Origin: [Mycobacterium] manitobense
GTDB lineage: Bacteria > Actinomycetota > Actinomycetes > Mycobacteriales > Mycobacteriaceae
Length of the DNA stretch: 43,123 bases
Direction: 5' to 3'
NCBI RefSeq assembly: GCF_025821665.1
Contig: NZ_JACKSJ010000190.1
Coordinates: forward strand, 1 to 43,123
Both the position numbers and the translations under genes were made by a program. Shown here in pieces: positions 32,334 through 40,081 of this stretch; positions within the stretch are counted from its first letter, which is position 1; each line of letters opens with the position of its first letter. The notes below the pieces were generated by a model, which saw nothing but the letters and a program-made list of their open reading frames with translations, was not told where the DNA came from and made no database searches.

Positions 32334-33638
32334 ATGCACTCGCTCGAGCACGCGCGGCACGCCGCACCCGATCCGCTCGCCACCATCCGGACACCGAGGT
32401 TCTGGCTGCAACCGATCATTGTTGTGCTGGTGGTCTTCTCGGCGTTGGCCGCCCTGTATCTCGGCGGGATCCTCAATCCGACCTCGAACCTGCACCACTT
32501 CCCGGTGGCCGTCGTCGATCAGGACCAGGGGCCCGACGGCAAGCAGATCACCGACGGGCTGGTGTCCGGCCTCGACTCGCACGACTTCGACGTCCGGGTG
32601 CTCTCCGCCGAGGAAGCCGACCGGCAGCTGGACTCCGCGCAGGTCTACGGGGTGGTGCAGATACCCGCCGACTTCTCGGCCGGCCTGCAGGCACTCGCGA
32701 CGGGCGCCGCCCGGCCGGGAGAGGTGGTCCGGCCGGTGATCACCGTGTCGACGAATCCGCGGGCAGGCGAACTCGGGGGCAGCATCGCCGGTCTCGCGCT
32801 GAGCAAGGCCGTGCAGGAGGCCAACACCACGATCGGCAAGAAGATCACCGCCGAGGTCACCCAGGCCGGCGGTGGCGCCGCGCTGCCCGCCGGTGTGGCG
32901 CTGACGCTGTCCAGCCCGATCGACATCCAGGTCAACGACCACAATCCGCTGCCGAGCGGCACCGGCAACGGGCTGTCGGCGTTCTACTACGCGCTGCTGC
33001 TGCTGCTCGCCGGGTTCACCGGCAGCATCATCGTCAGCTCGCTGGTCGACTCCATGCTGGGCTACATCCCCGCCGAGCTCGGCCCGGTGTACCGGTTCGC
33101 CGAACAGGTGAACATCTCTCGGTTCCGGACCCTGGTCCTCAAGTGGGCGTTCATGGTGATCCTCGCGGTGCTCACCTCGGCCGCCTACATCGGCATCGCG
33201 ACGGCCCTCGGGATGCCAATCCCGAATGTGCTGACGCTGTGGCTCTACGGGGTGTTCACGATCGCGGCGGTCGGCATCACCGCGACGTCGCTGGTGTCGG
33301 TACTGGGTTCGATGGGACTGATCGTCAACCTGTTCATCTTCGTGATGCTCGGCCTGCCCTCGAACGGAGCCACGATCCCCTTGGAGGCGGCGCCCAAGGT
33401 GTTCGGCTGGCTGGCGACGTTCGAGCCGATGCATCAGGTGTTCCTCGGCGCCCGGGCGCTGCTCTATCTGGACGGACGCGCGGACGCCGGGCTCACCCAC
33501 TCGCTGGTGATGACGACCGTCGGTCTGGTGATCGGTCTGCTGATCGGTGCCGTGGTCACCCGCTTCTACGACCGCAAGGGCCTGCGCCGCATCCACAACC
33601 CGGCGACCGCCGCGCCCGACTCGGCCAAAGAGGATTGA
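32334..33638 (+). CDS. DUF3533 / YhgE-Pip-type membrane protein
   Basis: The 434-residue protein has one N-terminal membrane helix (about 29-50), a long extracytoplasmic domain (about 55-215) with FPVAVVDQDQGPDGKQ and VYGVVQIPADFSAGL, and five to six C-terminal helices. This is the ABC-2/YhgE-like topology of DUF3533 proteins. The ATG at 32334 has AGGAG at ideal spacing; an earlier ATG at 32319 overlaps the MFS stop. It probably works with the MFS protein in export or envelope maintenance, although the true transport partner is unclear. Confidence 0.88.
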   Translation: MHSLEHARHAAPDPLATIRTPRFWLQPIIVVLVVFSALAALYLGGILNPTSNLHHFPVAVVDQDQGPDGKQITDGLVSGLDSHDFDVRVLSAEEADRQLDSAQVYGVVQIPADFSAGLQALATGAARPGEVVRPVITVSTNPRAGELGGSIAGLALSKAVQEANTTIGKKITAEVTQAGGGAALPAGVALTLSSPIDIQVNDHNPLPSGTGNGLSAFYYALLLLLAGFTGSIIVSSLVDSMLGYIPAELGPVYRFAEQVNISRFRTLVLKWAFMVILAVLTSAAYIGIATALGMPIPNVLTLWLYGVFTIAAVGITATSLVSVLGSMGLIVNLFIFVMLGLPSNGATIPLEAAPKVFGWLATFEPMHQVFLGARALLYLDGRADAGLTHSLVMTTVGLVIGLLIGAVVTRFYDRKGLRRIHNPATAAPDSAKED

Positions 33639-33653
33639 CAACGACCGTTGTCA
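33636..33653. promoter_or_regulatory. Palindromic operator/-35 region before fadD
   Basis: TGACAACG-AC-CGTTGTCA is a perfect 8-bp inverted repeat with a 2-bp spacer. Its first bases include the DUF3533 stop and belong to a consensus -35 TTGACA (33635-33640). A -10-like CACGCT at 33657-33662 would place the transcript start at about the ATG at 33669. A bound TetR-type repressor would cover the -35 and spacer. Confidence 0.6.
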
Positions 33654-33668
33654 TGGCACGCTTTGCCC

Positions 33669-35234
33669 ATGCCTGAGTTGCCGCCACCGCGCTTCCTCGA
33701 CGACCGGCCCGCACACTGGGCTGAGGTCAAACCGGACGAAGAGGCCTTCGTGTATCTCGATCGGTCCTGGACCTGGGCCCAGTGGAACGATCGGATCCGC
33801 CGGCTCGCCGGAGCGCTCACCGGGTTCGGCGTCGGACGTGGCGACGTCGTGGCGTTCCTCGACAAGAACCACCCGGCCGGTGTCGAACTGACGCTCGCGG
33901 CCGCCTCGCTCGGCGCCGCCAACGCGATCATCAACTTTCGGCTGGCCGGCGACGAACTGGACTTCGTCCTCAACGACTGCGGCGCAAAGGTGCTCGTCGT
34001 CGGCGCCGAACTGCGGCCGGCGATCGAGAAGATCCGCGACCGGCTCTCGGTGGAGCACCTCGTCGAGCTCACGCCCGACGGCGCCGACGGCGACGAGTAC
34101 GAGGCCCTGCTGGCCGCCGCCACCCCGACCGGACGCGCGGACGCCGTCGAACCCGACGACGTCTGCCTGGTGATGTACTCCTCGGGCACCACCGGCAGGC
34201 CCAAGGGCGTGATGCTGTCGCAGGCGAACGTCGTCGCGCACACGGTGAACGCGCACGACGGCTGGGGTTTCGACGACGGCGACAAGAACATGGTGTCGAT
34301 GCCGCTCTTCCACGTCGGCGGATCGTCCTACGTGCAGTTCGGCATCCACGACGGCGTGCCCAGCGTGATGACCCGCGAGGTGGACGGCGCATCGCTGGCC
34401 GGCGCGATCCTCAAGGGCGCCAACCGGACCTTCCTGGTGCCCGCCGTGCTGGCCAAGGTGCTCGAGTCCGGCGAGGATGCCGTCAAATTGTTCGGCGCGC
34501 TGAAGACGTACTGCTACGGCGCCTCACCGATGCCGCTGCCCCTGCTGAGGGCCGCGCTGGAGGCCTGGCCCGAAACCGACTTCATCCAGGTCTACGGGCT
34601 GACCGAGGTGTGCGGTGTGATCAGTCACCTGATGCCCGAGGAGCACCGCGACACCGAGCACCCGGAGCGTCTGGTCAGCGCGGGCACGCTCATCCCGAAT
34701 GCCGAACTGCGGGTGGTGAACCCGGACACCATGGAGGACGTACCCGAGGGCGAGCAGGGTGAGCTGTGGTTCCGCACACCGCAGCTGATGAAGGGCTATC
34801 ACAACCGCCCCGACGCCACCGCGGACGCCATCACCCCCGACGGCTTCTTCCGGACCGGCGACATCGGGCGCATCGACTCCGACGGCTACATCTTCGTGGA
34901 GGACCGGCTCAAGGACATGATCATCTCCGGCGGCGAGAACATCTACTCCATCGAGGTGGAGCGGGTGCTGGCCGAGCACCCGGCGGTGGTGGAGGTGGCC
35001 GTCATCGGCGTTCCCAGCGAGAAGTGGGGAGAGGCCGTCAAAGCCGTTGTCTCACTCGAGGGATCGGCGACCGAGGAGGAGCTGATCGCCTGGTGCCGCG
35101 AGCGGCTGGCCCGCTACAAGTGCCCGAGCAGTGTCGACATCACCGAGGAACTGCCGCGCAACCCGACCGGGAAGATCATGAAGAAGGACCTGCGGAAGCC
35201 GTTCTGGGAGGGCCGCGACCGCACGACCGTCTGA
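33669..35234 (+). CDS. Acyl-CoA synthetase (FadD-type)
   Basis: The 521-residue ANL ligase has the P-loop YSSGTTGRPKG at about 175, PLFHVGGSS at about 215, YGLTEVCG at about 310, the FFRTGDIG hinge motif at about 395 and the C-terminal lysine region NPTGKIMKKDL at about 505. It activates a carboxylic acid to CoA thioester; the acid is unknown. There is no SD before the ATG at 33669, and the -10 element is close enough for a leaderless mRNA. The gene sits behind a perfect palindrome, so control by a TetR-like regulator is likely. Confidence 0.88.
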   Translation: MPELPPPRFLDDRPAHWAEVKPDEEAFVYLDRSWTWAQWNDRIRRLAGALTGFGVGRGDVVAFLDKNHPAGVELTLAAASLGAANAIINFRLAGDELDFVLNDCGAKVLVVGAELRPAIEKIRDRLSVEHLVELTPDGADGDEYEALLAAATPTGRADAVEPDDVCLVMYSSGTTGRPKGVMLSQANVVAHTVNAHDGWGFDDGDKNMVSMPLFHVGGSSYVQFGIHDGVPSVMTREVDGASLAGAILKGANRTFLVPAVLAKVLESGEDAVKLFGALKTYCYGASPMPLPLLRAALEAWPETDFIQVYGLTEVCGVISHLMPEEHRDTEHPERLVSAGTLIPNAELRVVNPDTMEDVPEGEQGELWFRTPQLMKGYHNRPDATADAITPDGFFRTGDIGRIDSDGYIFVEDRLKDMIISGGENIYSIEVERVLAEHPAVVEVAVIGVPSEKWGEAVKAVVSLEGSATEEELIAWCRERLARYKCPSSVDITEELPRNPTGKIMKKDLRKPFWEGRDRTTV

Positions 35235-35246
35235 CCGACGTCCGCC

Positions 35247-35301
35247 GAGGCGACGGTTGTTGCGCGCTTCTGCCGAGATTCCGCGCAACAACCGTAGCCT
35301 C
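35247..35301. repeat. Long imperfect inverted repeat after fadD
   Basis: Arms GAGGCGACGGTTGTTGCGCG (35247-35266) and CGCGCAACAACCGTAGCCTC (35282-35301) pair over 20 bp with one mismatch, around a 15-nt loop. It starts 12 nt after the fadD stop. It could be a U-less terminator, or a copy of a dispersed REP-like intergenic element. Confidence 0.7.
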
Positions 35302-35311
35302 GCGGCGTCTC

Positions 35312-35340
35312 GCCAGTTGACTGATTATCAGTCAACTGGC
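35312..35340. promoter_or_regulatory. 29-bp perfect palindrome upstream of SDR-TetR operon
   Basis: The arms GCCAGTTGACTGAT and ATCAGTCAACTGGC flank a single central T, giving 29 bp of perfect dyad symmetry. The element includes TTGACT (35316-35321), a possible -35. It lies 27 bp before the SDR start at 35368. The likely ligand is the TetR protein encoded in the same operon, which would then autoregulate. Confidence 0.75.
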
Positions 35341-35367
35341 ATGCTGGTGACGGCGAAAGGAGCGCCG

Positions 35368-36177
35368 ATGCAGCGAATGGACCTGCGGGACAAGCGCATA
35401 CTCATCACCGGTGCATCGAGCGGCATCGGCCGGGCATTGGCGCTCGCGCTGGCCGACCGGGGCGCATGGCTCGCGCTCGCTGCGCGGCGGGGTCACCTGC
35501 TCGACGAGCTGGCCGGTGAGATCGACGCGACCGGCGGCCGGCGGCCGCACACCCTCCCGGCCGACCTCGCGCAACCCGGCGCTGCCGCAGCGCTGGGCCG
35601 CGCGGCGCTCGACGCCTTCGGCGGCACTGTCGACGTCGTGGTGAACAACGCGGGCGCCAGCCTGATCGGGCACGAGTCGGCCATCGCCGACTCGGTGTCC
35701 GCCCGGGCGCTGTTCGAGGTGAACCTGTGGTCCCCGCTGGCGCTCACGGCGGCGCTGCTGCCTGCGATGCACACCGCGGGCGGCGGTGTGGTGGTCAACG
35801 TCACCTCGACGATCCAGTCGGTGCCGTTGCCGCTGCTGGGTTACTACGCGGCGTCCAAGGCGGCGCTGGCGCAGGCCACCCGGTCGCTGCGGCACGAGCT
35901 GGCCGGAACGGCCGTTCGGGTGGTGGAGGTGATCCCCGGCTCCACCGACACCGCGCTGCGCGACGTCGACGAGCTGCCGTGGAAGGGCGCGCCCCCGCGA
36001 CTCCTGTCGCCCGTCTCCCCGGCGACGACGGCGGTGGCGGTGGTGCGCGCGCTCGAGCGGGGCACCAGCCGGGTGGTGCACCCGCGGTATGCGCTGGCGC
36101 CGCTGGAGTTTCCCGCCATCGGCCGTCTGGTGGCCGCCGTGGGCAGCCGTCGCATCGACACCCGGAGCGGGCGTTGA
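35368..36177 (+). CDS. Short-chain dehydrogenase/reductase
   Basis: The 269-residue SDR has TGASSGIG at about residues 14-21, NNAGAS at about 92, the catalytic serine in VNVTSTIQS (about 145) and the YYAASKAAL motif (YxxxK, about 158-162). The ATG at 35368 is preferred because AAAGGAG lies at ideal spacing; a start at 35341 would abut the palindrome. The stop overlaps the TTG of the TetR gene (TTGA), so enzyme and regulator are translated together. It probably oxidises or reduces a lipid-like alcohol/ketone that also serves as inducer. Confidence 0.88.
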   Translation: MQRMDLRDKRILITGASSGIGRALALALADRGAWLALAARRGHLLDELAGEIDATGGRRPHTLPADLAQPGAAAALGRAALDAFGGTVDVVVNNAGASLIGHESAIADSVSARALFEVNLWSPLALTAALLPAMHTAGGGVVVNVTSTIQSVPLPLLGYYAASKAALAQATRSLRHELAGTAVRVVEVIPGSTDTALRDVDELPWKGAPPRLLSPVSPATTAVAVVRALERGTSRVVHPRYALAPLEFPAIGRLVAAVGSRRIDTRSGR

Positions 36178-36806
36178 CCGACCGGCGCCGGCTCATCGTC
36201 GACGCCGCGCGCCGGCTCTTCGCGACGCGGCCCTACGACCAGGTGACCACGTCGGAGATCGCGAAGACCGCCGGGGTGGCCTACGGGCTGATCGCGCACC
36301 ACTTCGAGAACAAGCGCGGCCTGTACATGGCGGTGATGAACGAGATCGCGGTCGAGATCGCCGCCGTCCAGTCGGCGGCACTGCCCGACGGCACGCCGCT
36401 GACGGAGCAGCTTCGGCACGCGCTGCGCGGCCACATCGCCTACATCGACTCGTACGCCGACAGTTTCGTGGCACTGCTGCGCGGAGCGCTGGGCGCCGAC
36501 GCCGACCACAGGGCCGCCGTGGAGCGGCTCCGATGGGCCGGCGCCCAGCGGATCCTGTTCGCGCTCGGCATCGCCGAGCCGGTGCCCGCGGTGTTGCGCA
36601 CCGCGATGCACGGGTGGGTCGGCCACCTCGACGAGATGATGATCGACCGGATCGACCACGGCGACGTGCCGGCCGAGACGCTCGTCGAACTCGCCGCGGC
36701 CGCATTGGCCGCCACTCTGCGCACCGCCGCAGTGCTGGACCCGGACATCGATTTCGCGCCGGAGGTCACCGCGGCGCTCGCGGCATTCGCGGCCGCTGCC
36801 GGCTAG
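36174..36806 (+). CDS. TetR-family transcriptional regulator
   Basis: The 210-residue protein starts at a TTG overlapping the SDR stop. The N-terminal helix-turn-helix is TSEIAKTAGVAYGLIAHHFENK (residues about 23-44), with YGLIAHHFENK the recognition-helix end typical of TetR proteins. The C-terminal ligand domain is helical. It probably represses its own operon through the 29-bp palindrome. Its stop shares CTAG with the convergent DUF2236 gene. Confidence 0.9.
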   Translation: MTDRRRLIVDAARRLFATRPYDQVTTSEIAKTAGVAYGLIAHHFENKRGLYMAVMNEIAVEIAAVQSAALPDGTPLTEQLRHALRGHIAYIDSYADSFVALLRGALGADADHRAAVERLRWAGAQRILFALGIAEPVPAVLRTAMHGWVGHLDEMMIDRIDHGDVPAETLVELAAAALAATLRTAAVLDPDIDFAPEVTAALAAFAAAAG

Positions 36807-37717
36807 GGCTCACGCGGCACGCGGCCGAGCTCGCGCAGCCAGCCCTTGCGGGCCGCGGGATACCAGCGCAGGGAGGCGGGTACGTAGGGCCATCCCGCGC
36901 GTACGGCAGCGCGGACCGCGCGGTAGCGGCGTTCGTCCATTGCGCTCCAACGGATCCCGAACCGTTGCCGGACCACGGCGGGCAGGCCGCCGAAGATGAC
37001 CAGCCGCATCGGGGGCGCGAGCGCGGTGCGCACCGGCTTGCTGGGCAGCAGCACGTCGGTCAGTGGGCGCAGGCGCGGATGCGCGGGGTAGAAGGGTGAC
37101 GCGCTCATGTCGGGGATCGAACGCCGGTTGATGAACTCGATCAGGTAGTCCGAAGCGGGATTCGGCCGCAACTCGTCCCGGCAGTAGCGCTCGACCTCGT
37201 CCTCGAAGGCCGCGCGGTCAGGCGGCACGACGCTCCCGCCCATGCCGTAGCGGCGGTACCACTCGCACCCCTCGAGATAAAGTCGCCGGCTCTCGTCGGC
37301 CGTCAGCCGGTGCCGGTCCCAGTGCGACGCGATCCGGTCGACCATGCGCTGGAACGTCGCGTGTGCCCACCAGAAGGTCTCCGGCTGCAGCGCGTGATAG
37401 CGGCCGCCGTCGGGCATCGCGCCCTTGATGTCCCGGTGGAAGTCGCGCACCCGCACACCGGTCGCCTCCGCCGTCGGCCCCTCGTAGACGGTGCCCAGGA
37501 TCCCGGGTAGCGACCGGAACACCCGGTCGACGGGGTCGTCGAAGAAGTCGGAGTGGTCGATCAGTCCCTGCCCGATCGCGGGGTGCATGGTCTGCAGCAG
37601 CCCGGCGGTGCCGCCCTCGAAGGCGATGCGCATGTCGCCCGCCCACCGCCACAGCAGGGAGGTGGGTCCGAGTTCGCGCGCGGCGGCCGCGGCGTCACGC
37701 GGCGAGTTCGCCGACAC
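36803..37717 (-). CDS. DUF2236 oxygenase-like protein (MpaB family)
   Basis: The 304-residue protein is of the DUF2236/MpaB type. Early it has the LLWRWAGDMRIAFEGGTAG segment and MHPAIGQG, then YHALQPETFWWAHATFQRMV. Histidines in this block are candidate haem ligands by comparison with latex-clearing proteins (Lcp), which cleave polyisoprene. The actual substrate is unknown. The GTG at 37717 is chosen; it overlaps the upstream DUF2236 gene by 23 nt. It is the second gene of a two-gene unit with that paralogue. Confidence 0.82.
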   Translation of the reverse strand: MSANSPRDAAAAARELGPTSLLWRWAGDMRIAFEGGTAGLLQTMHPAIGQGLIDHSDFFDDPVDRVFRSLPGILGTVYEGPTAEATGVRVRDFHRDIKGAMPDGGRYHALQPETFWWAHATFQRMVDRIASHWDRHRLTADESRRLYLEGCEWYRRYGMGGSVVPPDRAAFEDEVERYCRDELRPNPASDYLIEFINRRSIPDMSASPFYPAHPRLRPLTDVLLPSKPVRTALAPPMRLVIFGGLPAVVRQRFGIRWSAMDERRYRAVRAAVRAGWPYVPASLRWYPAARKGWLRELGRVPREP

Positions 37718-38924
37718 CGTGCTGCTGCTCCCCGAAGTATCTGGCCAGCAGCCTTTCACTACTACGGACGCCCCACCGCTCCAGGTGGTCGCGGCCAGCC
37801 CGGGTGCGCGAGAGAAGTTGGTAGCGAACGACGTTCTTCGCGATCACCGGTGCGACGGCCCACGGCAGCGCGCGGGGGAGTTCGAGGTCACCCATGCCTT
37901 CGCTGCGCAGGAAGTAGCTCAGCATGCTCAGCAGCCGGGCGCGGTGGTAGGCGCCGCGCAGCCCGGCCAGGTTGGGGTAGTGGAGGAGTCGCTGCGCGTC
38001 GACGATCGCATTGGCCAGCGGCGGGCCCGCCTCGCTCACGCCGGACTGGGTGATGAGCATGTGGTAGTTCAGCCGGTGCTGTGCGGCCTCGTTGTCGCAC
38101 AACCAGTCCTCGTCGACACCGAGCAGCCAGCCCACGTACTTCCACAGATGCATGATGGCCCGCGACTCGGCGCCGCTGACCCGGACGCCGAGCAGCCGCA
38201 CGCCCAGCAGCAACGCCCCGTTGAACAACCCCAGGGTCGCGGCCTGATCGGTCTGGTTGATCGGGAGGCCCCAGTGGGCGACGTCCCAGCGGCCGTTCGT
38301 CTCGAACTGGTGGTTGACGAGCGCGTGCATCGCCCGCACGTGCACGGTCAGTTTGAAGCCTTCCCCGCTCCGGCGCATCGCGTCCGGCTGTGACACCGCC
38401 ACCGCCCACTTCTGCGTCTCGGCAAGGCGGCGTACGGTTTTCCGGCCGGTCAACCCGCCCGTCTCGACGAGCAGGTCGGTCGGACCGCCGAACCGGTAAC
38501 CGCCGATCAGGGACAGCTGCAGCATCACGTCCGCCGCGTTGGTGCCCAGCCGGCGGTACGCCGCGGCGCCCTCGTTGACGAGATCGAAGTCGACCCAGGC
38601 CGGGACGCGTTCGACCGTGGCGAAGAAGTCGCGCAGCGGCCGCGGACAGTCCGCGACGGTGTGCACACCGCGGTCGAGGGCCTGGCGGAACTGTCCCATG
38701 GTGACGCGGTCGGGATTGCCGGCGTCCGTGATGTGCGTCGCCGCCACCAGTTCCGCGCCGACTTCGTCGCGATGCATGAGCCGCTGCCCGATCCGGTCGA
38801 TCAGCTCCTGGTCCGGGCGCACCGTCTTGGTCAGGATCCGCAGCGGTCTCCCGAGGCGGCGATTGCGCCGGGGTGCCTCCATGAACCGGCGGGGGTGTGC
38901 GGCGGACACATCGTGTGCGAGCAT
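37695..38924 (-). CDS. DUF2236 protein, Lcp-like
   Basis: The 409-residue protein is longer than its neighbour and closer to latex-clearing proteins. It has GGLTGRKTVRRLAET (about 175), VHVRAMHALVNHQ (about 210, a VRxxH element that contains the likely haem-ligating histidine) and a conserved WKYVGWLLGVDEDWL block (about 280). It may oxidise hydrophobic substrates, perhaps isoprenoids. The ATG at 38924 lies inside a palindromic region shared with the divergent TetR gene. It runs 23 nt into the next DUF2236 gene, so both are probably translated from one message. Confidence 0.85.
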   Translation of the reverse strand: MLAHDVSAAHPRRFMEAPRRNRRLGRPLRILTKTVRPDQELIDRIGQRLMHRDEVGAELVAATHITDAGNPDRVTMGQFRQALDRGVHTVADCPRPLRDFFATVERVPAWVDFDLVNEGAAAYRRLGTNAADVMLQLSLIGGYRFGGPTDLLVETGGLTGRKTVRRLAETQKWAVAVSQPDAMRRSGEGFKLTVHVRAMHALVNHQFETNGRWDVAHWGLPINQTDQAATLGLFNGALLLGVRLLGVRVSGAESRAIMHLWKYVGWLLGVDEDWLCDNEAAQHRLNYHMLITQSGVSEAGPPLANAIVDAQRLLHYPNLAGLRGAYHRARLLSMLSYFLRSEGMGDLELPRALPWAVAPVIAKNVVRYQLLSRTRAGRDHLERWGVRSSERLLARYFGEQQHGVGELAA

Positions 38925-38969
38925 GACTTCATGCTGACACGAGCGATCATTCGCATTCAATTCGCATTC
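38920..38969. promoter_or_regulatory. Divergent promoter/operator between DUF2236 and TetR genes
   Basis: The 47-nt gap between the two start codons, with a few flanking bases, contains a perfect palindrome AGCATGA-CT-TCATGCT (38920-38935) overlapping the DUF2236 start, and two direct copies of ATTCGCATTC (38949-38958 and 38960-38969) with an 11-nt period just before the TetR ATG. Either could be the TetR binding site. The short gap implies leaderless or nearly leaderless transcripts. Confidence 0.5.
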
Positions 38970-38971
38970 TG

Positions 38972-39619
38972 ATGGCGCAGAAGTCAACTCCCGCACCCCG
39001 GCGCATGCCCAGGCAGGACCGGTCCCGCGCCATGGTGGACCGCATCCTCGACGCCGGGCAGGAGATGCTGATCGCCCACGGGTACGACGGCGCCTCCACC
39101 AACCGCATCGCCGCGGCCGCCGGCATCAGTCCTGGATCGCTGTACCAGTACTTTCCGAACAAGGACGCCATCGCCGCGGCGGTCATCGACCGCTACAGCG
39201 ACCAGCTGTCCGCCCGGGTGGCCGCCAGGGTCTCCGAACGGCTGGACCAGCCGGCGCCGCACTACGTCCGGGAGTCCATCGCCGCGCTCCTCGACGCCCT
39301 GGACGTACACCCCGACTTCCTGCGGGCGGTGATGGAACAGACGCCGCGGCTTGGCTCGGGCAGCAAGTTGCTCGCGTTCGAGCAGCGTATCGGTGAGCTG
39401 ACCGTGGCGTATCTGACGATCAACAAGGGCGTCGTCCGGCCCGACGCCACGTTCGAGACCGCGGCGTGGATGTTGGTGCGGATGGTCGAGCACCTATGTG
39501 TGCGGTACATCCTCGACCAGCCGGCCATCGACCGGGACACGTTCATCGACGAGATCACCGTGATGGCGCTGAACTACCTGCGCCCCTGGCCGACGCCGCC
39601 GGAGGACTGCTTCCCGTAG
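38972..39619 (+). CDS. TetR-family transcriptional regulator
   Basis: The 215-residue protein has the N-terminal helix-turn-helix STNRIAAAAGISPGSLYQYFPNK at about residues 43-66, the standard TetR signature with a YQYFPNK recognition-helix end. It has a helical ligand-binding C-terminus. No SD is seen, and the start codon is 2 nt after a direct repeat. It probably controls the divergent DUF2236 pair. The mce locus downstream on the same strand begins 460 nt later, so co-regulation with it is uncertain. Confidence 0.9.
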   Translation: MAQKSTPAPRRMPRQDRSRAMVDRILDAGQEMLIAHGYDGASTNRIAAAAGISPGSLYQYFPNKDAIAAAVIDRYSDQLSARVAARVSERLDQPAPHYVRESIAALLDALDVHPDFLRAVMEQTPRLGSGSKLLAFEQRIGELTVAYLTINKGVVRPDATFETAAWMLVRMVEHLCVRYILDQPAIDRDTFIDEITVMALNYLRPWPTPPEDCFP

Positions 39620-40081
39620 CTGTCGCCCGAACGCGAGTGGAATCCGAGCCCACGATTTCACCCCGCCCGGCGAAGTTAACGCGGATACTGATCTCCACGG
39701 CGGACAACCGAGCTGGGTGCGACCTGGGTGCCGAAGGCGCCATGTAACCGGCCGCGCGCCGCCCGACCTTGCCTCGGCCGCGCCGAACGCTGTTGATACT
39801 CCGCTTCTGCGCAGTTCACCGCAGTCATCCAGCATGTACAGGGTCGGCGACCATGTCCCGGCTATTTGCCCTCTTACGCTCAAGCGGTGGACTCCGCCGC
39901 GGAGACGACGGGGTCCGACGGCTCGGCGCGGCCTCACCGGTGGCATTATGTGAATGAATATTCGACAAAGGGTTGACGCGGTCAGATCGCTGGTCTTAGC
40001 GTGGCGAGGCGGTTGCCGACGGTGCCGCCGCGAGGTCGAACGCCGGCACACCGGCCGCGGTCTCCTATCGGGGGAGGGACG
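39620..40081 (+). promoter_or_regulatory. Non-coding leader region before mce operon
   Basis: No convincing gene was found in this 462-nt stretch; short open frames here have no recognisable family. A sigma-A-like promoter candidate occurs at 39973-40002 (TTGACG, 18-nt spacer, TAGCGT). GGGAGGG just before 40082 is the ribosome-binding site of yrbEA. An AT-richer segment lies around 39930-39965. If the promoter is real, the leader would be about 70 nt. Confidence 0.4.

Noticed and set aside
31644..33641. 665-residue open frame (-) antisense to the MFS and DUF3533 genes
   Set aside because: Composition is typical of a GC-bias shadow; the plus-strand genes have clear membrane helices and motifs.
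39717..39953. Small open frame (+) in the gap before the mce operon
   Set aside because: No ribosome-binding site, no similarity and arginine-rich composition; treated as non-coding.
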